Below are positions 1-7,944 of a stretch of DNA of 64,000 nucleotides, in pieces. The DNA is taken from contig NZ_CP020105.1 in NCBI RefSeq assembly GCF_002067135.1, forward strand, positions 868,001-932,000. Reading direction: 5' to 3'. The number at the start of each line of letters is the position of its first letter. The first letter of the stretch is position 1. Made by a program: the position numbers and the translations under genes. Origin of the DNA: Spirosoma rigui. Lineage in GTDB: Bacteria; Bacteroidota; Bacteroidia; Cytophagales; Spirosomataceae. The notes under the pieces were generated by a model. It saw only the letters and a program-made list of their open reading frames with translations. It searched no databases and was not told the origin of the DNA.

Positions 1-2
1 TG

Positions 3-2480
3 GCGTTACCGGTTACGACTCCTCCGGTAGCAACTACAGTGGCTGCGGTCCCGAAAGTACCCATCAAACCCTACCGTGATGTGATCACAGCCGCAGCCCA
101 AACAAGTCGGGGTTTGTTTACAGCCCACCGTGTCGACGAGAAGTATTACCTTGAAATCCCGGATTCGCTGCTTGGTTGCGAGTTCATGGCTATTACCCGC
201 ATTGCCAAAGCACCAACCGGCGCGGGGTATGGCGGTGAGCTAGCCAACCGGCAGGTACTGCGTTGGGAACGGGGACCGGATAAGAAGCTTTTACTCCGGG
301 TGGTGAGCTATATCAACGTAGGAAACGATACACTGCCTATTTCGCAAGCCGTGCGTAACTCCAACGTGGAGCCCATTGCAGCCGTCTTCGACTTGAGGGC
401 CATTCGCAAGGATAGCGTATCGGCATCGGTTATTGACGTAACCGATTTTTTCAAGGGCGACAATCAGGTGGTATCCATAAATCCCGTGACCAAGTTTCGG
501 TACCGGCTAACGGCCCTGTCGCCGGAAAGGTCATTTGTGCAACGGATCAAATCCTATCCGATCAATACCGAAGTGATGGTGACAAAAACGTTTACCGTCA
601 ACACCACCCCGGTAGTACCATCTGCCGTACCGTCCCCGTTGCCTACTGTGGCGTTGCCCGTTGGCAGCGAAGCGGGAGCCGTAACGATGGAGATTAACAC
701 ATCGATGATTCTGCTTCCCCGCACGCCTATGCGGAAACGTTTGTTCGACAGCCGGGTTGGTTACTTCGCCAACGGCTACACGGTTTATAACGATGCCTCC
801 CAACGAACGATGGACGAGACGTTTGCGGTACACTGGAAACTGGAGGCCAAAAATGCGGCCGATGTACAGCGTCAGAAAGCGGGGGAACTGATTGAACCCC
901 GAAAACCCATTGTATACTACATCGATCCGGCTACCCCACTCAAATGGCGTAAATCACTGAAACTAGGCGTTGCTGACTGGCAGGTAGCTTTCGAAAAAGC
1001 GGGCTGGAAAAACGCCATTTATGCCAAAGATTGGGATAGTAAGGATACGACACTGAGCCTTGAGGATGCCCGGTATTCCGTAATCCGTTACTTCGCATCG
1101 GATGTTGAAAATGCCTATGGGCCAAACGTGCACGACCCCCGTTCGGGTGAAATCATCGAAAGCCATATCGGCTGGTACCACAACGTAATGAACCTGCTTC
1201 GAAAGTGGTATATGGTGCAGGGAGCTGCGGTCGATGAACGGGCACGTAAACCAGCGTTTGACGACGAGTTGATGGGGCAGTTGGTTCGATTTGTATCCTC
1301 GCACGAGGTCGGGCACACGCTTGGGTTACGGCACAACTACGGATCAAGTCATGCTACACCGGTTGAGAAACTGCGCGACAAAGCGTTTATCAAACAGTAT
1401 GGTCATACGGCGTCTATCATGGACTACGCCCGGTTTAACTACGTAGCACAACCTGAAGACAGTATACAGGACCTTTTTCCACGCATTGGTACCTACGACA
1501 TATGGGCCATTGAGTGGGGCTATAAGCCAATCTACGATACACCAACGCCCGAAGCAGATAAGTTAATTCTGAACCAATGGGTGAAAAAACACGCTGGTGA
1601 TCCCCGGTATTGGTTCGGCACCGAAACGAACCCCCTTGACCCGCGGTCGCAAAGTGAAGACCTCGGCGATAATGCCATGACTGCCAGCACATATGGCATT
1701 AAAAACTTAAAACGCATTCTACCTAATCTTACGAAGTGGACCGGCGAAGAAGCCGAAGATTACGACAAATTACGAGAGATGTACGGCGAGATAGCAGGGC
1801 AGTTTCGTCGGTACATGGGCCACGTAACCAAATACGTTGGTGGGGTTTATGAAACACCTCGTACCTACGATCAGCCGGGTACTATCTACGAGCCAACGCC
1901 CCGTGTGCTGCAGAAAAGTGCGGTATCTTTTCTGAATCAGCAGCTCTTTCAAACGCCAACCTGGTTACTTAATCCAGAGGTTATGCAGCTCGTCCGGCCT
2001 GACCAGGGTGTAGACTACCTGCGAACGTTGCAGGAAACCACTCTGAACAGCCTGATGGATGTAGGCAGACTATCCCGCCTGATTGAAAACAGCAGCCGTC
2101 CGGCTAAGTCGTACAGTCTAGACGAGTTCATGACCGACTTACAATCGTCGATTTGGCGTGAGTTGAAAGCTGGTCGTTCGATTGATGTGTACCGTCGGAA
2201 CTTACAAAAAGTATACGCCGAAAAGCTAATTTCTATGCTGACACCCGCCATGCCAGTGGCTCCTGCCGCCGGTTTTTCGGGCAATGGTTTCCGGTATAAC
2301 GCCGGCCCCATCGCCGATATTAAGAAATCTGATATCATGTCGGAGGTACGTGCTCAGTTAGTAAACCTGCGCAGTAGTATCAGAACCGCTATTCCCCGCC
2401 AAACCGATACCATGAGTCGGTATCATTTGAGCGACGTATTGGCCCGCATTGATAACGCTCTCAGCCCTAAGCAGCGCTAG
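3..2480 (+). CDS. zinc-dependent metalloprotease, DUF5117/DUF4953-like (5' partial)
   Basis: The reading frame is open to the left edge of the window, so the true start lies upstream; the first internal start is a GTG at 39. The protein carries the extended zincin motif HEVGHTLGLRH at about residue 422 counted from that GTG. This gives the two zinc histidines, the catalytic Glu and the third histidine ligand. The flanking sequence resembles the large secreted or periplasmic Bacteroidota metalloproteases annotated DUF5117/DUF5118/DUF4953. No signal peptide can be judged because the N-terminus is missing. The substrate is unknown. The C-terminal third is probably helical and has no recognisable motif. 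The gene ends 65 bases before tRNA-Pro, with no terminator-like hairpin between them. Confidence 0.88.
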   Translation, partial: ALPVTTPPVATTVAAVPKVPIKPYRDVITAAAQTSRGLFTAHRVDEKYYLEIPDSLLGCEFMAITRIAKAPTGAGYGGELANRQVLRWERGPDKKLLLRVVSYINVGNDTLPISQAVRNSNVEPIAAVFDLRAIRKDSVSASVIDVTDFFKGDNQVVSINPVTKFRYRLTALSPERSFVQRIKSYPINTEVMVTKTFTVNTTPVVPSAVPSPLPTVALPVGSEAGAVTMEINTSMILLPRTPMRKRLFDSRVGYFANGYTVYNDASQRTMDETFAVHWKLEAKNAADVQRQKAGELIEPRKPIVYYIDPATPLKWRKSLKLGVADWQVAFEKAGWKNAIYAKDWDSKDTTLSLEDARYSVIRYFASDVENAYGPNVHDPRSGEIIESHIGWYHNVMNLLRKWYMVQGAAVDERARKPAFDDELMGQLVRFVSSHEVGHTLGLRHNYGSSHATPVEKLRDKAFIKQYGHTASIMDYARFNYVAQPEDSIQDLFPRIGTYDIWAIEWGYKPIYDTPTPEADKLILNQWVKKHAGDPRYWFGTETNPLDPRSQSEDLGDNAMTASTYGIKNLKRILPNLTKWTGEEAEDYDKLREMYGEIAGQFRRYMGHVTKYVGGVYETPRTYDQPGTIYEPTPRVLQKSAVSFLNQQLFQTPTWLLNPEVMQLVRPDQGVDYLRTLQETTLNSLMDVGRLSRLIENSSRPAKSYSLDEFMTDLQSSIWRELKAGRSIDVYRRNLQKVYAEKLISMLTPAMPVAPAAGFSGNGFRYNAGPIADIKKSDIMSEVRAQLVNLRSSIRTAIPRQTDTMSRYHLSDVLARIDNALSPKQR

Positions 2481-2545
2481 TCCGTATTTTATCGCGTTCA
2501 ATGTATTGACAATTACGCAGACTGCGTTACCTTTGCATTCCAATT

Positions 2546-2619
2546 CGGGATGTAGCGCAGTCCGGTAGCGTGCTTGCATGGGGTGCAAGAGGTCGTGGGT
2601 TCGAATCCCGCCTTCCCGA
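2546..2619 (+). tRNA. tRNA-Pro (anticodon GGG)
   Basis: The 74-nt cloverleaf has an acceptor strand CGGGATG, a normal D-arm, an anticodon stem CTTGC/GCAAG closing loop ATGGGGT (anticodon GGG, Pro), and a T-arm GTGGG-TTCGAAT-CCCGC. The discriminator base is A and no CCA is encoded. The acceptor stem has one U-U mismatch at the 6:67 position; all other pairs are intact. A strong terminator follows directly, so it is probably a single-gene transcript. Confidence 0.95.
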
Positions 2620-2623
2620 CATT

Positions 2624-2655
2624 AAAAGGTCAACTCAATGAGTTGACCTTTTTTT
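2624..2655 (+). terminator. intrinsic terminator after tRNA-Pro
   Basis: A 13-bp stem (AAAAGGTCAACTC / GAGTTGACCTTTT) closes a 3-nt loop and runs into seven T's. It begins five bases after the tRNA. Confidence 0.9.
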
Positions 2656-2934
2656 ATGCTCGTTCTACCGTCCCTGGCGTGACCCACCTGCAGCGAAAAG
2701 ATCAGGATAGTCACCCCTCCTACCCACAATTGTGCCTTGTGGTTAGCACAAGGCATAGGACCAAAATAAATACCTGACGGATCAGCCTATACGAAGCAAG
2801 TCATAAAGCTGGCCGATTACTTTTTGCCTGGCTCTTTTCCACACGTATACAGGTTCACGAAGCATACGCTGGCAACGACGCCCCCCTCTGTTTTGTGCGC
2901 GATGGGCTCACAAAAGCAGTAGCAAAGCCTGTCG

Positions 2935-3085
2935 GAACGGGTATGGACAAGCTAGTAGTTGGTTATTAAGAAAGGCTCATCGACTGGCTACCGGATGTAT
3001 CATTGAGCATCCAGGCAACCAACTAATCCGACCCGTTCTTACGTATGTCTAGCCGTATAAAGCCTGTATAGATGGTTTTTTTTTT
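2935..3085 (+). ncRNA. candidate structured RNA (nested stems, then T10 tract)
   Basis: Three stems nest inside one another: GAACGGGT (2935-2942) with ACCCGTTC (3031-3038), TAGTTGGTT (2956-2964) with AACCAACTA (3017-3025), and GGATG (2993-2997) with CATCC (3008-3012). A run of ten T's follows at 3076-3085, but I see no strong hairpin immediately before it. The structure is visible; transcription and function are inference. It could instead be chance pairing in spacer DNA. Confidence 0.28.
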
Positions 3086-3568
3086 GCTTCTAATACGGAT
3101 TTAATTCAGGCTTATTTCGTCATTTTACCCGGCCAACCAGCTTTGACAAACTCATTTTATGGGGGATTGATCCTACATCTGACGGCCAAAAATGGCCTGT
3201 TTCACTATTTTTTTAGAATCTTTTATGGAATTATAGCCCAATCTTCATCTACCTGAAAAGGGTTGCCACAGCTGGTCTTTGGGTGATGAGCGTGGAATCC
3301 CGTTCAAACAGTTTATAACCTTAACAATTATTTTATGAGCCATGCGCCCCCCTGAAACCTCGGATTTTACCAAAAGTAACTGGAGAGAATACCATTTTGA
3401 TGCTTGACAAACAAGGATTTATCTATCAAAGAGGCCTATTTCTACTAAGTCTTTAGAGTCGGATATATCCAAGTTAATGTTGCTGAATTACCATAAAAAT
3501 GTTGCTGGATTGCTAGAAAAGTGAAACATTTGACAAACATGATTGTGTGGTTTTAGCTAGAAAAGCCA

Positions 3569-3576
3569 TAGTTTTG
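3569..3576 (+). promoter_or_regulatory. possible -7 box for the exbB-tonB operon
   Basis: TAGTTTTG fits the Bacteroidota -7 consensus TAnnTTTG. It lies about 117 bases before the exbB start. No good TTG sits 20 bases upstream, so confidence is low. Confidence 0.35.
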
Positions 3577-3692
3577 TGGAGGTTTGAAGGCGTTTCCATC
3601 AATTTTTGGATGTACAAACCGAAAGAGTCTAAAATTTTCACTTTTTTTACCGGGCAAACCAACTTTCAATTTAACCCTACAGTCCAGTTCCA

Positions 3693-4529
3693 ATGAAAAC
3701 ACAAACTCCCTCTCCAGCACCAGCCAAAGCATCGGCACCCAAGAAGTCGTCGTCGGGTGGCCTGAATCCCGCGTTCGTTATTCCGGTCCTGTTGCTGATC
3801 GGTATCCTGACGTACATGTTCGTTTTTGGCGACGGGAGCCACTTCCAAGAAGGTGACAACACAAAAGAACCACTACCCGGTGATTACTTCGGTACCGTGT
3901 ACAAAGGTGGATTTATCGTACCGATTCTGTTCACGTGCTTCCTGACGGTATTGGTATTCTCAATCGAGCGTTTCTTCACCATCGGCCGCGCTAATGGCAC
4001 GGGTTCGATCGATGATTTCGTTCGCAAAGTGAAAAGCTTACTCGACCGCAATGACGTAGCTGGTGCTATCCAGGAGTGCGACAAGCAGAAGGGTTCGATC
4101 GGTAACGTTGTGAAGACTGCCCTGGTGAAGTATCAGCAACTGTCGACCGACACAGAACTGACGAAAGAGCAGAAACTTGTGTCGCTGCAGAAAGAAGTAG
4201 AAGAAGCAACGACGCTGGAGCTGCCAATGCTGGAGAAAAACCTGACCATTATCGCTACACTGGCTTCGGTTTCGACCCTGATCGCCCTGCTCGGTACGGT
4301 ACTTGGTATGATTCGCGCGTTCGCAGCTATGGGTGCTACAGGCCAGCCTGACACCGGTGCTCTGTCGACGGGTATCTCGGAAGCCCTTGTAAACACGGCC
4401 CTCGGTATCGGTACGGCTGCTATCGCAACCATCATGTATAGCTACTTCACGAGCCGTATCGACGTGTTGACCTACAACATTGACGAAATCGGTCTGAGCA
4501 TCCAGCAGAACTTCGCGGCTCACAACTAA
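3693..4529 (+). CDS. exbB: ExbB/TolQ/MotA-family proton channel
   Basis: The 278-residue inner-membrane protein forms the proton channel of the TonB energising complex. It has an extra N-terminal membrane segment (about residues 22-45), a second at 70-95, a cytoplasmic domain, and the conserved paired helices at about 183-210 and 228-256. The last two contain the small-residue-rich LLGTVLGMIRAF and LGIGTAAIAT stretches typical of MotA/TolQ/ExbB channels. It is followed at 80-85-base spacings by two exbD genes and then tonB, the usual Bacteroidota order. Start: the ATG at 3693, just before a Lys/Pro/Ala-rich cytoplasmic tail. Confidence 0.93.
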   Translation: MKTQTPSPAPAKASAPKKSSSGGLNPAFVIPVLLLIGILTYMFVFGDGSHFQEGDNTKEPLPGDYFGTVYKGGFIVPILFTCFLTVLVFSIERFFTIGRANGTGSIDDFVRKVKSLLDRNDVAGAIQECDKQKGSIGNVVKTALVKYQQLSTDTELTKEQKLVSLQKEVEEATTLELPMLEKNLTIIATLASVSTLIALLGTVLGMIRAFAAMGATGQPDTGALSTGISEALVNTALGIGTAAIATIMYSYFTSRIDVLTYNIDEIGLSIQQNFAAHN

Positions 4530-4609
4530 GGCTGCGTCGTTGACGGATCACAGTTGTGTAATTAACCATCCTACCCGGCCCTGCCGGGTAGGCAGAAACA
4601 GAACTAATT

Positions 4610-5236
4610 ATGCCCGCAGTTAAAATTAAACGCGCCAGCTCATCGGTAGACATGACGGCGATGACCGACGTGGCGTTCCTGTTGCTGACCTTCTTCATTC
4701 TGACGGCCCAGTTCCGGTCGCAGGATGCAGCAGCGATCGAAACACCATCGTCCATCTCTGGCATCAAAGTTCCCGATAGCGATATCATGACGATTGGTCT
4801 GGGCAGAGATGGCAAAGTTTATTTCGGTATCGACAATGCAGCCAACCGGGTTGCCATGCTGGAAAACATTGCTGCCGCAAAGGGAATCACGTTCTCCAAC
4901 AACGAAAAGAAGGAGTTCTCGCTGATGTCGAATTTTGGCTTACCGATCAACCAGCTGAAGTCATTTCTGAACCTACCCAAGGAGCAGCAGGCTAAAGTGA
5001 AGCAGCCAGGTATTCCAACCGATTCAACGGGGGCAGCACCAACCAACGAGTTGAAAGAATGGGTTTATAATGCCCGGAAGGCTAACAACGGCTTACGGAT
5101 TGCGGTGAAGGGTGATAACCTCGCCAAGTTCCCGGAGTTCAAGAACGTGCTGGCTACGCTTCAAGCGCAGAACATCAATAAATTCAACCTGATCACCGGT
5201 ACGGAAGCTCCCCCGGCAGGCTGGAAAGCAGACTAA
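4610..5236 (+). CDS. exbD: ExbD biopolymer transport protein (first copy)
   Basis: The 208-residue protein has a short cytoplasmic N-terminus and a single membrane helix (about 20-40). The Asp in MTDVAFLLLTFF matches the proton-carrying Asp of ExbD. A periplasmic domain follows and is longer than in E. coli ExbD. It is a subunit of the ExbB-ExbD motor that powers TonB. The gene sits between exbB and a second exbD. The periplasmic insert (about 80-150) differs from the second copy, so the two probably form a heterodimer or serve different partners; that is inference. Confidence 0.92.
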   Translation: MPAVKIKRASSSVDMTAMTDVAFLLLTFFILTAQFRSQDAAAIETPSSISGIKVPDSDIMTIGLGRDGKVYFGIDNAANRVAMLENIAAAKGITFSNNEKKEFSLMSNFGLPINQLKSFLNLPKEQQAKVKQPGIPTDSTGAAPTNELKEWVYNARKANNGLRIAVKGDNLAKFPEFKNVLATLQAQNINKFNLITGTEAPPAGWKAD

Positions 5237-5321
5237 CTCCGTTTGTAGCGTAGCGCATTGACAGGATCCATTCCAGGATCTGCCAGCAGTTACTGACTAC
5301 GAACCCAAACGAACACAAATC

Positions 5322-5858
5322 ATGGCAGAAATTAACACTGGCGGTGGTGGTGGTAAGCATGATGGTGGTAAGGTACGGTCCAAGAAAGCATCAACCCGGG
5401 TGGATATGACGCCCATGGTTGACTTGGGATTTCTCCTGATTACCTTTTTCATTCTCGCCACTACCCTGAGCAAGCCATCTTCGATGACGCTCAACGTGCC
5501 GGATAAAACCAAGACCGAGGAGACGGAACCGATCAAAGCGTCGAACGTAATGACGATCTTCCTGGGCAAAGACAACAAAGCCCATTACATCTTCGGTAAA
5601 GCAGCAAACGAGGACCCTGAAGTGAAGACGGTTGGATACGGCTACGAATTCCGCCAGGCCATTCAGGAGAACGCCCGGAAGGTTCCCGGCGACAAGTTTG
5701 TGGTCGTTATCAAGCCAACCAAGCAGTCAACCTATAAGAACATGGTTGACGTGCTGGACGAGATGGCCATCACAAAAACGAAGCGGTACGCACTGGTTGA
5801 CCAGTTGACACCGGATGAGAAAAAAATTCTCAAGGACAAAGCTAACCTAGACGCATAA
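5322..5858 (+). CDS. exbD: ExbD biopolymer transport protein (second copy)
   Basis: The 178-residue ExbD paralogue begins with a Gly/Lys-rich tail, then a membrane helix with MVDLGFLLITFF, in which the Asp is the expected proton-binding residue. A periplasmic domain ends the protein. The stop lies 7 bases before the tonB start, so the two are almost certainly cotranscribed. Two exbD genes next to one tonB are common in Bacteroidota. Confidence 0.92.
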   Translation: MAEINTGGGGGKHDGGKVRSKKASTRVDMTPMVDLGFLLITFFILATTLSKPSSMTLNVPDKTKTEETEPIKASNVMTIFLGKDNKAHYIFGKAANEDPEVKTVGYGYEFRQAIQENARKVPGDKFVVVIKPTKQSTYKNMVDVLDEMAITKTKRYALVDQLTPDEKKILKDKANLDA

Positions 5859-5865
5859 TAACACC

Positions 5866-6690
5866 ATGGCAGAGAATCCCCAAAACGCGACACTCGATGA
5901 TATAGTGTTTGCGAACCGGAACAAGGCGTATGGTGCCTATTCGTTGCGGAAAGAGTACCCCAAAACCGTAACACGTGCCCTCATTATTGGTGGCATCCTG
6001 TTCACACTTGGTGTACTGGCCCCAACAATCATTACAGCCCTGACTCCGGAAGAAGAAAAGCAGGCAATGGTAGAGGTTGACTTAATGAAGTTGCCCCCAC
6101 CGCCTATCGATCCGAATGAGCCACCACCACCGCCCCCACCACCGGTTGAAGTACCGAAGGTGAACACGGTGAAATTCCTCCCACCCGAAGTAAAACCGGA
6201 CGAGGAAGTACCCGAGGAGACCCCGCCACCGGCAGTTGAAGAACTGAAGGAAGCGGTTGCCGCTGAACAGACGCAGGAAGGTGACCCCAATGCGGAAGAA
6301 ATCATTGCTGCGCCAGAAGCATCGGCAGCCCCAACGAAAGTTGAGGTAGCCGTGGAAGCCGCCCCCAAAGAAGAGCAGATCTTCACCGTGGTTGAGCAGC
6401 AGCCTGAATTTACCGGTGGTATGGCCGCTTTAGGTCAGTATCTGAGCAAAAACCTTCGCTACCCGGCCGCTGCTCAGCGCGCGAACGTAGCGGGACGTGT
6501 ATTCGTAAGTTTCGTCGTAAATACCGACGGTAGTATTCAGGATGTACAGGTGTTGAAAGGTCTGGGCTTCGGCACGGACGAAGAAGCACAACGGGTTGTG
6601 AAAGGCATGCCGAAATGGCGTCCTGGTAAGCAATCGGGCCGTCCTGTTCGGGTTAAGTACAACCTGCCGATCAACTTTACGCTGGAATAA
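5866..6690 (+). CDS. tonB: TonB energy-transducing protein
   Basis: The 274-residue protein carries proton-motive energy from ExbBD to outer-membrane TonB-dependent receptors. It begins with the motif DIVFANRNKAYGAYSLR, typical of Bacteroidota TonB proteins. It then has one membrane helix (about 39-60), a proline-rich spacer (about 74-110, including a run of eight prolines), an Ala/Glu-rich linker, and a C-terminal TonB domain from about residue 175. That domain contains YPAAAQRANVAGRVFVSF and WRPGKQSGRPVRV. It is cotranscribed with both exbD genes. The C-terminal part of a TonB-dependent receptor lies at the other end of this window. Confidence 0.95.
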   Translation: MAENPQNATLDDIVFANRNKAYGAYSLRKEYPKTVTRALIIGGILFTLGVLAPTIITALTPEEEKQAMVEVDLMKLPPPPIDPNEPPPPPPPPVEVPKVNTVKFLPPEVKPDEEVPEETPPPAVEELKEAVAAEQTQEGDPNAEEIIAAPEASAAPTKVEVAVEAAPKEEQIFTVVEQQPEFTGGMAALGQYLSKNLRYPAAAQRANVAGRVFVSFVVNTDGSIQDVQVLKGLGFGTDEEAQRVVKGMPKWRPGKQSGRPVRVKYNLPINFTLE

Positions 6691-6696
6691 TTTCCT

Positions 6697-6918
6697 ATGC
6701 GCAGACAAAGTAAAGGACCAGCGCGGCTGACGCTGTATATTGCAGTGCTGGCTTCGCTGGCGTACCTGGGAGGAGGCATCGCACTGATAGCCTCCTCTCA
6801 GTCTTTTGGTGTATTTCCGGAACCTGGATTACTTCGCTACGGCATGGGTGCCCTGCTGTTGATATACGGAGGTTTTCGGGCATATCGCGCGTATCAACGT
6901 TTCCAGGAAGATGATTAG
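6697..6918 (+). CDS. small two-helix membrane protein, unknown function
   Basis: The 73-residue protein has two hydrophobic segments (about 10-32 and 45-62) and a charged C-terminal tail ending in EDD. It starts 6 bases after tonB and overlaps the next gene by 8 bases, so translation is likely coupled. I do not recognise a family. Its fixed place between tonB and a phosphate-binding-like lipoprotein suggests a membrane role linked to that operon, but this is inference only. Confidence 0.75.
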   Translation: MRRQSKGPARLTLYIAVLASLAYLGGGIALIASSQSFGVFPEPGLLRYGMGALLLIYGGFRAYRAYQRFQEDD

Positions 6919-7855
6919 AGACATTATTGGGAAGTTTGTGATCCCGGCAGCTATGCTGGTGAGCCTAATGGGCTGCGGAAACGGCAAATCGGATTTGGAC
7001 AATCCATCGCGGGGTACCATCACGGTGGCTGCCGACGAATCATTTCTACCCCTGGTTACCCAGTTAACCCAGGCCTATTCAGGTATCTATCCAAATACCC
7101 GCTTCAATGTTGTTTTCAAACCTGAGCAGCAAGCGATCAACATGATGCTCCACGACAGCGCCCGAATCGTGTTTACGACTCGTAAACTGACGAAAAATGA
7201 GCGTTTGGTGCTGGATAATCTGAAGATCAAGGGCGCTACGGAGAAAATCGCAACCGATGGTGTAGCGCTCATCGTGAACCGGGCTAATACCGACAGCCTG
7301 ATCACGATGAATGAGTTACGAAATATTTTTAGCGGACGGACCAAACAATGGTCACAGCTAAAAGGTAGTAACCAGCAAAGTCCAATTACCCTGGTCTTTG
7401 ATAACAATAATTCCAGTAACCTGGATTTTATACTTGACACCCTTAAGGTGACCGACTTAAAAAATCTGCGTATTTTTACGACGAAGTCCAACCGTGAGGT
7501 TATCGAGTTTGTGCGGAAAAATCCGTCGGCACTGGGCTTTATTGGCGTGAACTGGATCAGCGATAGTGATGAACCATTGTCGGTTGAGTTAGCCAGTGAT
7601 CTACGCGTAATGGGGGTTTCGAATAAAGAAAACCCAACTGGACGAGCTGACTATTTCCAGCCTTTTCAGGAAGATCTGGGTATGCAGCGGTACCCATTAC
7701 GCCGTCCTGTGTATATTTTAAGCCGGGAGAGTCATCCCGGTTTAGGGGGCGGGTTGATTAATTATATTGCCCGCGATGCCGGTTCGCTGATTGTACGTAA
7801 ATTGGGCCTTTGGCCTGCAGTACAATATAATAGGGAGGTGAATATCACTAAGTAA
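6911..7855 (+). CDS. PstS-like substrate-binding lipoprotein
   Basis: The 314-residue protein has a lipoprotein signal with Cys in the lipobox SLMGC. It is followed by a periplasmic-binding fold of the phosphate-binding (PstS) type: a first strand (TITVAADESFLP), the segment LRNIFSGRTKQWSQ, and the RxxNSSNLDFIL-like loop. It lacks the usual pst permease genes nearby and instead follows tonB and a small membrane protein. That points to a role in the TonB operon rather than classical Pst transport (inference). It overlaps the upstream gene by 8 bases, and a new promoter follows it. Confidence 0.82.
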   Translation: MIRDIIGKFVIPAAMLVSLMGCGNGKSDLDNPSRGTITVAADESFLPLVTQLTQAYSGIYPNTRFNVVFKPEQQAINMMLHDSARIVFTTRKLTKNERLVLDNLKIKGATEKIATDGVALIVNRANTDSLITMNELRNIFSGRTKQWSQLKGSNQQSPITLVFDNNNSSNLDFILDTLKVTDLKNLRIFTTKSNREVIEFVRKNPSALGFIGVNWISDSDEPLSVELASDLRVMGVSNKENPTGRADYFQPFQEDLGMQRYPLRRPVYILSRESHPGLGGGLINYIARDAGSLIVRKLGLWPAVQYNREVNITK

Positions 7856-7884
7856 GTAAGTTTTTTGCTTCGGTCGCAATTTTT

Positions 7885-7892
7885 TAGTTTTG
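7885..7892 (+). promoter_or_regulatory. -7 promoter box before the TPR gene
   Basis: TAGTTTTG fits TAnnTTTG and has a TTG at 7865-7867, 17 bases upstream. It lies 53 bases before the TPR gene start. Confidence 0.5.
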
Positions 7893-7944
7893 CCAAGTGT
7901 TTATTAGACACAACTAACTTTTTCCCATTTCCAACCTGAAATAC

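Larger units (their letters stand above)
2656..3692. other. 1-kb protein-free gap
   Basis: I see no convincing coding sequence on either strand; the short open frames have no family resemblance. It holds a 9-bp inverted repeat (TGCCTTGTG, 2733-2741, with 2747-2755) without a T-run. It also holds the nested stem structure at 2935-3085, and AT-rich sequence with a likely promoter for the exbB operon near its right end. The decamer GCTAGAAAAG occurs twice (about 3514 and 3556). Confidence 0.6.

Noticed and set aside
2733..2755. 9-bp hairpin as a terminator
   Set aside because: Perfect stem but no T-run on either side and no gene ending nearby.
2574..2777. 67-residue open frame overlapping the tRNA
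   Set aside because: It starts inside tRNA-Pro and runs through its terminator; the peptide has no family resemblance.
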